A stretch of DNA of 64,000 nucleotides from Verrucosispora sioxanthis (GCF_010560025.1 NZ_SAIY01000001.1:620001-684000); one strand, 5' to 3'; shown: positions 39,747 through 48,274, numbered from the stretch's first letter. Program-made: numbers and translations. The notes: generated by a model not told the origin, from the sequence alone.

Positions 39747-40433
39747 ATGAAGACCCACGACCTGGTCGATACGACCGAAATGTACTTGCGTACGATCCTC
39801 GAACTCGAGGAGGAGGGTGTGCCTCCGCTGCGCGCCCGGATCGCCGAACGCCTGCGCCAGAGCGGCCCCACGGTCAGTCAGACCGTTGCCCGGATGGAAC
39901 GCGACGGCCTGCTCACCGTGGAAGGTGACCGGCACCTCAGCCTCACCGACCAGGGGCGCAACGCCGCCGTCTCGGTGATGCGCAAGCACCGGCTCGCCGA
40001 GCTGCTGCTGGTCAACGTGATCGGGATGCCCTACGAGGAGGCCCACGAGGAGGCCTGCCGCTGGGAGCACGTGATGAGCGACGCGGTCGAGAAGCGGGTC
40101 TACGACCTGCTCAACCGGCCGACCCGGTCGCCCTACGGCAACCCGATCCCGGGACTGGACGAGTTGGGCTCGCCCCAGTCCGAGCCTGAGCCGACGGACG
40201 TCGAGCGCAACCTCGCCTTCCCCGGTCTGACCGGCACGGTCATCGTGCGACGTATCTGTGAGAGCGTGCAGACCGACGCCGAGGTGCTGCGGCAACTACA
40301 CGCGGCCGGTGTCGACCCGGGTGCCACGGTGACGGTGGCGCAGGAACGCGACGCCGTGTCGATCGACCGCTCCGGCGAGAGCGTCCGGCTGCCCCGCGAG
40401 ATCGCCTCCCGCGTCTTCGTCGCCGCCGCCTGA
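39747..40433 (+). CDS. ideR: iron-dependent regulator IdeR (DtxR family)
   Basis: 228 residues from ATG 39747. The N-terminal winged helix (LVDTTEMYLRTILELEEEGV, RLRQSGPTVSQTVARMERDGLL) is nearly identical to IdeR/DtxR, followed by the metal-binding and dimer domain (CRWEHVMSDAVEKRVYDLL with Cys and His ligands, and GNPIPG). A C-terminal SH3-like domain ends in VRLPREIASRVF. It represses iron-uptake genes when Fe2+ is bound. In mycobacteria it lies next to sigB; here ~6 kb separate them. Confidence 0.95.
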   Translation: MKTHDLVDTTEMYLRTILELEEEGVPPLRARIAERLRQSGPTVSQTVARMERDGLLTVEGDRHLSLTDQGRNAAVSVMRKHRLAELLLVNVIGMPYEEAHEEACRWEHVMSDAVEKRVYDLLNRPTRSPYGNPIPGLDELGSPQSEPEPTDVERNLAFPGLTGTVIVRRICESVQTDAEVLRQLHAAGVDPGATVTVAQERDAVSIDRSGESVRLPREIASRVFVAAA

Positions 40434-40444
40434 GCACGGCGAGC

Positions 40445-40687
40445 TCACTCCACGTACGGGCAGTGTCGACAGCCCCGGCCGCAACAGGTGCCCCGGCGGG
40501 CCAGGAAACCGGCCGTGAGGACGAACAGCCCGGTCTCCGGGTCCAGGTAGCCGGCGTCGCCCGCGGCCAGGGCGGCGGCATGCTCGGTGAGGATGCGCTG
40601 CCGGCCCGGGTGATCGAGCGGCAACCGGGACGGGTGCGGCTCGGTCAGCGGCCGAGCCGCCAGGGGCCGTCGTTCTCCGCTCATCAC
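40445..40687 (-). CDS. DUF5522 small cysteine-rich protein
   Basis: 80 residues; ATG 40684 is an alternative start one codon in. The C-terminal TCCGRGCRHCPY (CCxxxCxxC) and central YLDPETGLFVLTAGFLARRG match DUF5522, a small actinobacterial/proteobacterial family probably binding zinc or an Fe-S cluster. Converges on ideR with 11 bp between stops. Function unknown. Confidence 0.8.
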   Translation of the reverse strand: MMSGERRPLAARPLTEPHPSRLPLDHPGRQRILTEHAAALAAGDAGYLDPETGLFVLTAGFLARRGTCCGRGCRHCPYVE

Positions 40688-40775
40688 CGGCAGTCTAGGT
40701 TCTCCCCGGTCGCGTCCATCCGCACTGGCACCGCCCAGTGACGGGACAGAGGATCAAGTCGATGAAGGAGTCCCC

Positions 40776-41117
40776 ATGACCCAGTACGCGGTCCTGATCT
40801 ACTCGCCGGCACCGGCCGACCCGATGGACCTCACCCCCGACTACATCGCCCTGCTGGACCGGTACCCCGCGCAGGTGGCCGAGCTTGGCGGGCAGATCGT
40901 GACGGGCTTCGCCCTGCAACCGAGCACCACCGCCACCGCGGTGCGCGGCGACCTCGTCACCGACGGCCCGTTCATCGAGGCCAAGGAGGTCGTCGCCGGG
41001 TTCTTCGTGCTGGAGGCGCCCGACCTGGACACCGCCGTGCGAATCGCCAAACTGAACCCGGCCACCATTCACGGCGGGGTGGAGGTCCGGCCGCTGTTCG
41101 AGCCGCCCGCCGAGTGA
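40776..41117 (+). CDS. YciI (DGPF) domain protein
   Basis: 113 residues from ATG 40776, with AAGGAG upstream. The DGPF motif itself is present (VTDGPFIEAKEVVAGFFVL), and QYAVLIYSPAPADPMD starts the fold. Such dimeric ferredoxin-like proteins are typically encoded next to ECF42-type sigma factors, as here (GTGA overlap with 41114). They may modulate the sigma factor, but the mechanism is not established. Confidence 0.9.
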   Translation: MTQYAVLIYSPAPADPMDLTPDYIALLDRYPAQVAELGGQIVTGFALQPSTTATAVRGDLVTDGPFIEAKEVVAGFFVLEAPDLDTAVRIAKLNPATIHGGVEVRPLFEPPAE

Positions 41118-42385
41118 ACGCCGCCGAGCGCGCCGTCGTACCGGCCACCGCCGCCGAGGTCGAACGGGCCGTCGCGGACGCACACCGCCGCGAGTGGACC
41201 TTCGTGCTCGCCGCCACGGCGCGCGTCGCCGGTGACTTCGACCTCGCCGAGGAGAGCGTCCAGGAGGCGTACGTGGCCGCGCTCGGCGCCTGGGCCCGCG
41301 ACGGCGTACCGGAGCGGCCCGGTGCCTGGCTCACCGCCACGGCTCGGCGCAAGGCCCTCGACGTGCTGCGCCGACGGCAGGTGCTCCGCGCGAAACTGCC
41401 CCTGCTCGTGGAACCGGACCAGGTGGAACCGGACGTCCCGGACGAGGTGGCCGTGCCGGACGACCGGCTGCGCCTGGTCTTCACCTGCTGCCATCCGGCG
41501 CTCGCCCGGGAGGCGCAGGTGGCGCTCACCCTGCGCCTGGTCTGTGGGGTGAGCACCGCCGACATCGCCAGCGCCTTCCTGGTCCCCGAGCCGACCATGG
41601 CGGCGCGGATCACCCGCGCCAAGAAGAAGATCGCCGCCGCCCGGATCCCCTACCGGGTCCCCGAGGCCGTCGAACTGCCCGACCGGCTCGACGGGGTGCT
41701 CACCGTCGTACACCTGCTCTACACCACCGGGCACACCGCACCCAGCGGCGGCGACCTGGTCCGCGCCGACCTGGTCGACCGCGCGCTGCACCTGGCCCGG
41801 ATGCTGGCCGCCCTGCTGCCCGACGAGCCGGAGGTACGCGGGCTGCTCGCGCTGCTGCTGCTCACCGACGCCCGCCGGGCCACCCGTACCGACGCCGAGG
41901 GCCGGCTGCTGCGCCTGGAGGACCAGGACCGCACCGGTTGGGACCGGGACGCCATCGCCGAGGGGCACCGTCTGGTACTCGACGCGTTCCGCACCGGACG
42001 CACCGGCCGGTACGCGATCCAGGCTGCCATCGCCTCGCTGCACGCCCACGCGCCCAGCTACCAGGCCACCGACTGGCCGCAGATCGTCCGGCTCTACGAC
42101 GCGTTGCTGGCTCGCTGGCCCTCCCCGGTGGTCGCGTTGAACCGGACGGTCGCGGTGTCGATGGTGGACGGACCGGCCGTGGCGCTCGCCGCGGTGGACG
42201 CTCTCGCCCGGGACCCGCGGCTGGCCGGCTACCACTACCTGCCGGCGATCCGGGCCGACCTGCTACGCCGGCTCGGCCGCGACGCCGAGGCGGCGGGTGC
42301 CTACCGGGATGCCCTGGACCTGGTCGACAACGATGCCGAACGGGACTTCCTCACCACCCGTCTCGGGGAGGTCCTCGCCTCCTGA
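41114..42385 (+). CDS. ECF42-type RNA polymerase sigma factor with C-terminal TPR-like extension
   Basis: 423 residues. The sigma-2 (WTFVLAATARVAGDFDLAEESVQEAYVAAL) and sigma-4 (LVFTCCHPALAREAQVALTLRLVCGVSTADIA) segments occupy the first ~180 residues. A long C-terminal extension (LPDRLDGVLTVVHLLYTTG, LHAHAPSYQATDWPQIVRLYDALL, VVALNRTVAVSM) is characteristic of ECF42, whose TPR-like tail is needed for activity. Linked to a DGPF protein as in the family. No anti-sigma factor gene is adjacent. Confidence 0.92.
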   Translation: MNAAERAVVPATAAEVERAVADAHRREWTFVLAATARVAGDFDLAEESVQEAYVAALGAWARDGVPERPGAWLTATARRKALDVLRRRQVLRAKLPLLVEPDQVEPDVPDEVAVPDDRLRLVFTCCHPALAREAQVALTLRLVCGVSTADIASAFLVPEPTMAARITRAKKKIAAARIPYRVPEAVELPDRLDGVLTVVHLLYTTGHTAPSGGDLVRADLVDRALHLARMLAALLPDEPEVRGLLALLLLTDARRATRTDAEGRLLRLEDQDRTGWDRDAIAEGHRLVLDAFRTGRTGRYAIQAAIASLHAHAPSYQATDWPQIVRLYDALLARWPSPVVALNRTVAVSMVDGPAVALAAVDALARDPRLAGYHYLPAIRADLLRRLGRDAEAAGAYRDALDLVDNDAERDFLTTRLGEVLAS

Positions 42386-42401
42386 CGACGTCTGCGCTGG
42401 G

Positions 42402-43340
42402 CTATCGGGCGGAGGGCGGGAAGGTCGCCCGGTAGTCGCGGGGACTGACGCCGACAAGCTGCCGGAAGCACGCCCGGAAGGCCGTCGGGGACGTGAAGCC
42501 GACCAGCTCACCGATCCGCTCGACCGGCTGGTCGCTGCGCTCCAGCAGGTGCTGCGCCCGACGGACCCGGTGTCGGCTCAGCCAACGCATCGGGGTGGTG
42601 CCGGTCTGGTCGCGGAAGTGCCGGCTCAACGATCTCGGGCTCATCGTCGCGTACGCGGCGATCTCGGCCAGGGTGAGCGGACGATGCAGGTTGTCGGTGA
42701 GCCAGGCCAGCAGCGGTTCGAGACTGTGCCCGGCCGGCGCGGGTGGCTCGTACGCGATGAACTGTGCCTGCCCACCGGCCCGCTCCAACGGCATCACGCA
42801 GCTACGGGCGGTTTCGGCGGCCACGGCGGCGCCGTGGTCGCGGCGTACCACGTGCAGGCAGAGGTCGAGCCCGGCGGCGGCACCGGCCGAGGTCAACACC
42901 GGCGCGTCCTCGACGAACAACACGTCCGGGTCGACGATGACGCTCGGATACCGGCGGGCCAGCTCGGCCGCGGCGGCCCAGTGGGTGGTGGCCCGCCGAC
43001 CGTCGAGCCGGCCGGCGGCGGCCAACATGAAGGCGCCGGTGCAGATCGACAGCAGCCGGGCCGGGCTGTCGGCCAGCGCCACGCGGACCGCCTCCGGCAG
43101 CGGCGCGTCCAGGTCGGCGATTCCCGGTACGACCACCGTGTCCGCCTCGGCCATCGCGGACAGGTCGTACGGCACCCGCAGCCCGAACGCTCCGGCCCGG
43201 ACCTCGTCGGTCGCCCCGCAGACCCGGACCTGGTACGCGGCAGCACCGTCGGCCCGTCGAGCCCGGCCGAACACCTCGACCGGCACGGACAGGTCGAACG
43301 GGACCACACCGTCGTACGCGACCACCACCACTCGGTGCAT
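42402..43340 (-). CDS. GlxA-type transcriptional regulator (DJ-1/PfpI + AraC)
   Basis: 312 residues from ATG 43340 (MHRVVVVAYDGVVPFDLSVPVEVF). N-terminal DJ-1/PfpI-like domain with LLSICTGAFMLAAAGRLDGRRATTHW, where the nucleophile-elbow Cys and the following His are retained; then an AraC-type HTH (TLAEIAAYATMSPRSLSRHF, RRAQHLLERSDQPVERIGEL). Inducer and targets unknown. Converges on the ECF42 gene, diverges from the DUF6010 gene. Confidence 0.92.
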   Translation of the reverse strand: MHRVVVVAYDGVVPFDLSVPVEVFGRARRADGAAAYQVRVCGATDEVRAGAFGLRVPYDLSAMAEADTVVVPGIADLDAPLPEAVRVALADSPARLLSICTGAFMLAAAGRLDGRRATTHWAAAAELARRYPSVIVDPDVLFVEDAPVLTSAGAAAGLDLCLHVVRRDHGAAVAAETARSCVMPLERAGGQAQFIAYEPPAPAGHSLEPLLAWLTDNLHRPLTLAEIAAYATMSPRSLSRHFRDQTGTTPMRWLSRHRVRRAQHLLERSDQPVERIGELVGFTSPTAFRACFRQLVGVSPRDYRATFPPSAR

Positions 43341-43423
43341 CCGCCCATTCTGGCGAGAACCCGTCGGTCGATGGCTCGCCGGCCCCTGCTCTCCAGCGCC
43401 GCCGGTACCTAGATTCACCGCTC

Positions 43424-43957
43424 GTGAACATCGTCGTGCCGCTGCTCATCGGCGTCCTCTACGTCTGCCTCAACTCGCTGATCCGGGAACCGCACCGCCG
43501 CCGTCTCAACGCCATCATGATCGCGGGAGCGGGCGCGGCGTACCTGAGCGGTGGTGGGCTCGGTGCGTGGGAGTTCCCGTTCGTGGCCGTGCTGGTCTAC
43601 GTGGCCTTCCGTGGGCTGGAGTCGTGGCGGTGGATCGGCGTCGGCTGGCTGCTGCACACCGGCTGGGACATCGTCCACCACCTGAAGGGCAACCCGATCA
43701 TCCCCTTCGCCCACGACTCGTCGTTCGGCTGCGCTATCTGCGACCCGGTCATCGCGCTCTGGTGCCTGACCGGCGGCTGGTCATTGCGGGACCTGCTCCA
43801 CCTCCGCTCGTCACGAAATCTTGGTGCGAAACCGCCCTCGGAGGGGCGGCTTCGCACCAAGATCCCATGGTTGTCGCTCGGTACGGTGCGGGGATGGACT
43901 GCTATGTGTGCCGCAGCGAGGAGCGGTTCGACGCGTTGCCGCCACGGGAACGCGTAG
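43424..43957 (+). CDS. DUF6010 membrane protein with aberrant C-terminus
   Basis: 177 residues from GTG 43424. Three or four hydrophobic segments and LLHTGWDIVHHLKGNPIIPFAHDSSFGCAICDPVIALWCL are typical of DUF6010. Relatives (from memory) end near residue ~135-140. Here the frame instead continues through a large palindrome (43818-43863) into the 5-prime part of the HIT gene in another frame, adding ~45 foreign residues (from NLGAKPPSEGR on). The natural stop was probably lost when the palindrome arrived. Confidence 0.75.
   Translation: MNIVVPLLIGVLYVCLNSLIREPHRRRLNAIMIAGAGAAYLSGGGLGAWEFPFVAVLVYVAFRGLESWRWIGVGWLLHTGWDIVHHLKGNPIIPFAHDSSFGCAICDPVIALWCLTGGWSLRDLLHLRSSRNLGAKPPSEGRLRTKIPWLSLGTVRGWTAMCAAARSGSTRCRHGNA
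43818..43863. repeat. palindromic repeat family 2, copy 1 (ATCTTGGT type)
   Basis: Arms ATCTTGGTGCGAA (43818-43830) and TTCGCACCAAGAT (43851-43863), with inner CCGCCC...GGGCGG pairing, form a ~20-bp stem. A degenerate second copy lies at 44193-44246. It sits across the end of the DUF6010 coding sequence. Confidence 0.75.
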
Positions 43958-44192
43958 ACACCGACGAGCACTGGCGGGTGGTGCACGCGTTCGACAGTCG
44001 GCTACCCGGCTGGCTGGTGCTCGTCCCCCGCCGGCACGTCACGTCGATCGCCGACCTGACCGACGCCGAGGCGGCCAGCCTCGGCACCTGGCAGGTCCGG
44101 CTCTCCCGGGCGCTGACCGCCGTCACCGGCTGCGTGAAGACCTACGTCATGCAGTACGCCGAACAGGCCGGCTTCGCCCACCAGCTTGACCA

Positions 44193-44246
44193 ATCTTGGT
44201 ACGGCAGTGCCCACGGGAGGGCCGTTTCGGTCCACGGTCGCCAAGA
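44193..44246. repeat. palindromic repeat family 2, copy 2 (degenerate)
   Basis: Starts ATCTTGGTACGG like copy 1 and ends CGGTCGCCAAGAG; the inner GCCCACGGGAGGGC pairs. Arms are imperfect. It begins where the HIT coding similarity stops, 50 bp before the nrdJ terminator. Confidence 0.6.
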
Positions 44247-44252
44247 GACGAA

Positions 44253-44284
44253 CGAGCCCCGGGCGGATCACCGCCCGGGGCTCG
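44253..44284 (-). terminator. terminator of nrdJ
   Basis: Perfect 14-bp stem CGAGCCCCGGGCGG / CCGCCCGGGGCTCG with loop ATCA, directly past the nrdJ stop on the minus strand. Confidence 0.85.
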
Positions 44285-44296
44285 TCGCGTACTCGG

Positions 44297-47176
44297 TCAG
44301 CTGCAGCCGCTGGTGGAGCCGCAGCCCTCGCAGACGTAGCAGCTACCGGCCGGGCGCATCTTCGTACCGCAGGTGAAGCAGAGCGGTGCGTCGGCGGCCT
44401 TGCCGATCACGGCCTCCAGCAGCTCGGTGCTGGAACCGACCGGCGGTGCCGGCTTGACCGCGGCGACGTCGGCGAGTTCCTGGGCCGGCTGGGCGACCGG
44501 GCCGGCCTTCGGCTCCTCCGGCTTGGCCTCAACCGGGGCGGAGGCGGCCATCGCGGTCAGGTCCGCGCCGTTCGCCTCGGCCTCGGCCTCGGCGGCGAGC
44601 TGGGCGGCCCGCTCCTTGGCGGTGAAGATGCCCAGCTCGGCGCGACGCTCGTAGGGCAGGAAGTCCAGCGCCAGGCGACGGAAGATGTAGTCCATCACCG
44701 AGGCGGCCATCCGCACGTCCGGGTCGTCGGTCATGCCGGCCGGCTCGAAGCGCATGTTCGTGAACTTGCTGACGAACGTCTCCAGCGGCACGCCGTACTG
44801 CAGGCCGATGGAGATGGCCACCGAGAAGGCGTCCATCACCCCGGCCAGGGTGGAGCCCTGCTTCGACATCTTGAGGAAGACCTCGCCGAGACCGTCGTCC
44901 GGGTACGACGAGGCGGTGAGGTAGCCCTCGGCCCCGCCCACGGAGAAGGAGATGGTCTCCGACGGGCGCTTCTTCGGCAGCCGCTTGCGCACCGGGCGGT
45001 ACTCGACGACCTTCTCCACCACTGGCTCGACGGCGGTGGTGGTCGCCTCCGGCTCGGCGGCCTTCTTCTTCGCCGCCGACAGCGGCTGGCCGACCTTGCA
45101 GTTGTCCCGGTAGATCGCGAGGGCCTTGAGGCCGAGTTTCCAGCCCTCGAAGTAGATCTTCTCGACGTCCTCGACGGTGGCCTGCTCCGGCATGTTGACC
45201 GTCTTGGAGATGGCGCCGGAGATGAACGGCTGGACCGCCGCCATCATCCGCACGTGCCCCATCGGCGCGATGGACCGCTCGCCCATGGCGCAGTCGAAGA
45301 CCGGGTAGTGCTCCGGCTTCAGGCCGGGGGCGTCCACCACGTGGCCCTGGTCGGCGATGTGCTCGACGATCGCCTCGACCTGCTCCTCCGGGTATCCGAG
45401 GGAACGCAGGGCGCGCGGCACGGTCTGGTTGACGATCTGCATCGAGCCGCCGCCGACCAGCTTCTTGAACTTGACAAGCGCCAGGTCCGGCTCCACACCG
45501 GTGGTGTCGCAGTCCATCATCAGGCCGATGGTGCCGGTCGGCGCGAGCACGCTGGCCTGGGAGTTGCGCCAGCCGTTCTTCTCACCGATCTTGTTGCCGA
45601 GGGTCCACTGCTTGGTGGCCTCGCGGGTCAGGGCGGTGGCCACCGTGCCGGACGGCTTGATCTCGTCGTTGGCCGCGGCGTGCTTGCGCATCACCCGCTT
45701 GTGCGGCTCCGCGTTGCGGGCGTAGCCGTCGTACGCGCCGACGATGCCGGCCAGCTCGGCGGAGCGGCGGTACGCCGTGCCGGTCATCAGCGAGGTGATC
45801 GCGGCCGACAGCGAGCGGCCCTGATCCGAGTCGTACGGCAGGCCGGAGGCCATCAGCAGGGCGCCCAGGTTGGCGTAGCCGATGCCGAGCTGCCGGTACG
45901 CCCGGGTGGTCTCGCCGATCTTCTCGGTCGGGAAATCGGCGAAGCAGATCGAGATGTCCATCGCGGTGATGACCAGCTCGACGCTCCGGACGAACTTCTC
46001 CACCTCGAAGCCGCCGTCGGCGCGGAGGAACTTCATCAGGTTCAGTGAGGCCAGGTTGCACGAGGAGTTGTCCAGGTGCAGGTACTCCGAGCACGGGTTC
46101 GACGCGGTGATCCGGCCGGTCTCCGGGCAGGTGTGCCAGTCGTTGATGGTGTCGTCGTACTGCAGGCCCGGGTCGGCGCACTCCCAGGCGGCCTGGGAGA
46201 TGGTGCGGAACAGGTTCTTGGCGTCGATGGTGTCGATCACCGCGCCGTCGAGCCGACCACGCAGGTCGAAGCTGCCGCTGTTCTCCACCGCCGCCATGAA
46301 CTCGTCGGAGACCCGGACCGAGTTGTTGGCGTTCTGGTACTGCACGCTGACGATGTCGGAGCCGCCCAGGTCCATGTCGAACCCGGCGTCGCGCAGCGCG
46401 CGGATCTTGTCTTCCTCGCGCGCCTTGGTGACCACGAACTCCTCGATGTCCGGGTGGTCGACGTCGAGGATGACCATCTTGGCCGCGCGACGGGTGGCAC
46501 CACCGGACTTGATGGTGCCGGCGCTGGCGTCGGCACCGCGCATGAAGCTGACCGGGCCGGAGGCGGTGCCGCCGGAGGAGAGCAGCTCCCGGGAGGAGCG
46601 GATCCGGGACAGGTTGACCCCGGAGCCGGAGCCACCCTTGAAGATCAGCCCTTCCTCTTTGTACCAATCCAGGATGGAATCCATCGAGTCATCCACAGAT
46701 AGGATGAAACAGGCGGATACCTGCTGGGGCGAGGGGGTGCCGACGTTGAACCAGACCGGGGAGTTGAAGCTGAACACCTGGTGCAGCAGCATCCAGGTCA
46801 GCTCGTGCGCGAAGACCTCGGCGTCGGCCGGGGAGGCGAAGTAGCCGTACTCCTCGCCGGCGGTGCGGTAGGTGGTGACCACCCGGTCGATCAACTGCTT
46901 GAGCGACCACTCGCGCTCCGGGGTGCCCACCGCGCCCCGGAAGTACTTGGTGGTCACGATGTTGGCCGCGTTGACGCTCCAACTCTCCGGGTATTCCACA
47001 CCCCGCTGCTCGAAGTTGATCGAGCCGTCCCGCCAGTTCGTCATCACGACGTCGCGGCGTTCCCAGGTGACCTCGTCGTACGGGTGCACTCCCGGGGTCG
47101 TCCAGACCCGCTCGACCTTGAGCCCCGCGCCCGCCTTGTTTCGTGACCTGCTTGTCGTCACACCGTCCCCCGGCAT
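44297..47176 (-). CDS. nrdJ: vitamin B12-dependent (class II) ribonucleotide reductase
   Basis: 959 residues from ATG 47176. Makes deoxyribonucleotides using adenosylcobalamin, without oxygen. Visible: SFNSPVWFNVG and the Cys in VSACFILSVDDSMDSILDWY, NPCSEYLHLDNSSCNLASLN (active-site Asn-Cys-Glu), LAPTGTIGLMMDCDTTGVEPD, and a C-terminal regulatory region with CFTCGTKM...CYVCEGCGSTSGC, a zinc-ribbon and redox Cys region. An Ala/Pro-rich linker precedes that tail. It follows nrdR after 66 bp in the same operon. Confidence 0.96.
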   Translation of the reverse strand: MPGDGVTTSRSRNKAGAGLKVERVWTTPGVHPYDEVTWERRDVVMTNWRDGSINFEQRGVEYPESWSVNAANIVTTKYFRGAVGTPEREWSLKQLIDRVVTTYRTAGEEYGYFASPADAEVFAHELTWMLLHQVFSFNSPVWFNVGTPSPQQVSACFILSVDDSMDSILDWYKEEGLIFKGGSGSGVNLSRIRSSRELLSSGGTASGPVSFMRGADASAGTIKSGGATRRAAKMVILDVDHPDIEEFVVTKAREEDKIRALRDAGFDMDLGGSDIVSVQYQNANNSVRVSDEFMAAVENSGSFDLRGRLDGAVIDTIDAKNLFRTISQAAWECADPGLQYDDTINDWHTCPETGRITASNPCSEYLHLDNSSCNLASLNLMKFLRADGGFEVEKFVRSVELVITAMDISICFADFPTEKIGETTRAYRQLGIGYANLGALLMASGLPYDSDQGRSLSAAITSLMTGTAYRRSAELAGIVGAYDGYARNAEPHKRVMRKHAAANDEIKPSGTVATALTREATKQWTLGNKIGEKNGWRNSQASVLAPTGTIGLMMDCDTTGVEPDLALVKFKKLVGGGSMQIVNQTVPRALRSLGYPEEQVEAIVEHIADQGHVVDAPGLKPEHYPVFDCAMGERSIAPMGHVRMMAAVQPFISGAISKTVNMPEQATVEDVEKIYFEGWKLGLKALAIYRDNCKVGQPLSAAKKKAAEPEATTTAVEPVVEKVVEYRPVRKRLPKKRPSETISFSVGGAEGYLTASSYPDDGLGEVFLKMSKQGSTLAGVMDAFSVAISIGLQYGVPLETFVSKFTNMRFEPAGMTDDPDVRMAASVMDYIFRRLALDFLPYERRAELGIFTAKERAAQLAAEAEAEANGADLTAMAASAPVEAKPEEPKAGPVAQPAQELADVAAVKPAPPVGSSTELLEAVIGKAADAPLCFTCGTKMRPAGSCYVCEGCGSTSGCS

Positions 47177-47242
47177 CTCATCCGCCCCCTCGTCCGCGCG
47201 GGCCCGCCGCGCGATCCGACTGTCACTGGTACTGCTGAAAAT

Positions 47243-47731
47243 TCACTGCGCGCTGGCCGGCTCGGCACCGGCAGCCTCGCGGGCACGCGCGGCGGCCCGT
47301 AGCGTGTCGATCTCCCGCTCGAAGTCGGCGAGCGAGTCGAACGACCGGTAGACGCTGGCGAACCGCAGGTAGGCGACCTCGTCCAGGTCCCGTAGTGGAC
47401 CCAGGATGGCCAGCCCCACCTCGTGGCTGGGGATCTCGGCGGCCCCCTTGGCCCGGACGGTTTCCTCGACCCGCTGCGCCAGCAGCGCGATCGAGTCCTC
47501 GTCGACCGGCCGGCCCTGGCACGCCTTGCGCACCCCGCCGATGATCTTCGTCCGGCTGAACGGCTCGGTCACGCCGCTGCGCTTGACCACGGCGAGCACC
47601 GCCTCTTCGACGGTGGTGAACCGCTTGCCGCACTCGGGGCAGGCCCGCCGCCGCCGGATCAGCTGGCCGTCGTCGGCCTCCCGCGAGTCGACCACCCGGG
47701 AGTCGGCGTGCCGGCAGTACGGACACCGCAT
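47243..47731 (-). CDS. nrdR: transcriptional repressor NrdR
   Basis: 162 residues from ATG 47731. N-terminal zinc ribbon ([34 protein letters not shown]) and ATP-cone domain ([20 protein letters not shown]). Binds ATP/dATP and NrdR boxes to repress ribonucleotide reductase genes. Heads the nrdR-nrdJ operon, with two NrdR-box-like sequences upstream, so it probably represses its own operon. Confidence 0.96.
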   Translation of the reverse strand: MRCPYCRHADSRVVDSREADDGQLIRRRRACPECGKRFTTVEEAVLAVVKRSGVTEPFSRTKIIGGVRKACQGRPVDEDSIALLAQRVEETVRAKGAAEIPSHEVGLAILGPLRDLDEVAYLRFASVYRSFDSLADFEREIDTLRAAARAREAAGAEPASAQ

Positions 47732-47857
47732 CGCCCGACCTCCTCGATCGACCATAGGGTTAGCCGCCCGCCCCCGGGCACGCCTCGGCAAGCCGGAGCC
47801 ATCCCCGCAGGATGGCCGCCGGCCCGGCGGTACGGGAGTGCGGTCGGTAGTCGAACC

Positions 47858-47934
47858 CAACCTGTAGGCAACTTACGCCCATGTGACTACTACATCTAGG
47901 GGTCGACCGTAGGCCGCCGACGATCCGCGGTCAA
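47858..47934 (-). promoter_or_regulatory. nrdR-nrdJ promoter with two NrdR-like boxes
   Basis: Minus strand: -35 TTGACC (47934-47929), 17-bp spacer, -10 TACGGT (47911-47906). NrdR-like boxes CTAGATGTAG (47899-47890) and CTACAGGTTG (47867-47858) start 32 bp apart, about three helical turns, the spacing expected for paired NrdR boxes. The first matches the core CwAtATaTwG at 8 of 10 positions, the second at about 7. Confidence 0.6.
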
Positions 47935-48056
47935 GTTGGTCGGCGTGTCCGGCGCGTCACCCGAGCCCTCGTTTCTGCACAACCGGAGGGCCCAACGCGA
48001 CGCGGCCCACGCCGGTTACCACCGACCCGGCGCGGGCATCGACAATTCCCAACCAC

Positions 48057-48072
48057 TCGAACACCAGTCCTA
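48057..48072. promoter_or_regulatory. weak LexA-like site
   Basis: TCGAAC-ACCA-GTCCTA: the first half-site fits the actinobacterial SOS consensus TCGAAC-N4-GTTCGA exactly, the second differs at two positions. Upstream of the better site at 48129. Confidence 0.35.
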
Positions 48073-48128
48073 TTTATCAGGAAGGACCCGGCGTCGCGCT
48101 GATTTCCGGATCGACACGCGACCGAAGG

Positions 48129-48167
48129 TCGTACAGATGTTTGAAAAAGACCGATCTCACCTATACG
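48129..48167 (+). promoter_or_regulatory. lexA promoter with SOS box
   Basis: SOS box TCGTACAGATGTTTGA (48129-48144) fits TCGAAC-N4-GTTCGA with one mismatch per half-site. It overlaps a -35-like TTTGAA (48140-48145); 16 bp later lies -10 TATACG (48162-48167). LexA bound here would block RNA polymerase, giving autorepression. Confidence 0.7.
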
Positions 48168-48190
48168 GTCATGAACAACCGGAGGTGACC

Positions 48191-48274
48191 ATGGTCGACC
48201 CGCCGGCCAGCAGACCACCGCGCGCACCACGAGCCGCCGAGGCACCCAGCGCCGACCAGGGAGGACGGACGTGA
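48191..48274 (+). CDS. possible 27-residue leader peptide overlapping lexA
   Basis: ATG 48191 has an excellent ribosome binding site (GGAGGTGACC) and encodes 27 Pro/Arg/Ala-rich residues ending at a TGA that overlaps the lexA GTG (GTGA). It is in a different frame from lexA. It could couple lexA translation to upstream ribosomes. It may be chance in high-GC DNA; conservation is untested. Confidence 0.4.
   Translation: MVDPPASRPPRAPRAAEAPSADQGGRT

Larger units (their letters stand above)
43894..44376 (+). pseudogene. HIT-family protein gene truncated before the catalytic HIT motif
   Basis: From ATG 43894 (ATG 43867 also in frame): CYVCRSEERFDALPPRERV, HWRVVHAFDSRLPGWLVLVPRRHVTSIADL and TGCVKTYVMQYAEQAGFAH are the N-terminal two-thirds of an actinobacterial HIT protein. 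After GFAH (about 44182) the expected HxHxH-type nucleotide-binding triad is missing and the sequence runs into family 2 repeat copy 2 (QLDQSWYGSAHG). The frame stays open to 44376 only by reading antisense through the nrdJ terminator and 3-prime end. It should lack nucleotidyl hydrolase activity. Confidence 0.75.

Noticed and set aside
47732..47890. cobalamin riboswitch before nrdR-nrdJ
   Set aside because: No B12-box-like sequence or multi-helix architecture found; NrdR-like boxes explain regulation.
47936..48274. 112-codon ORF upstream of lexA
   Set aside because: No ribosome binding site or family; crosses the SOS box and promoter. Only its last 27 codons (own SD) are considered as a leader.
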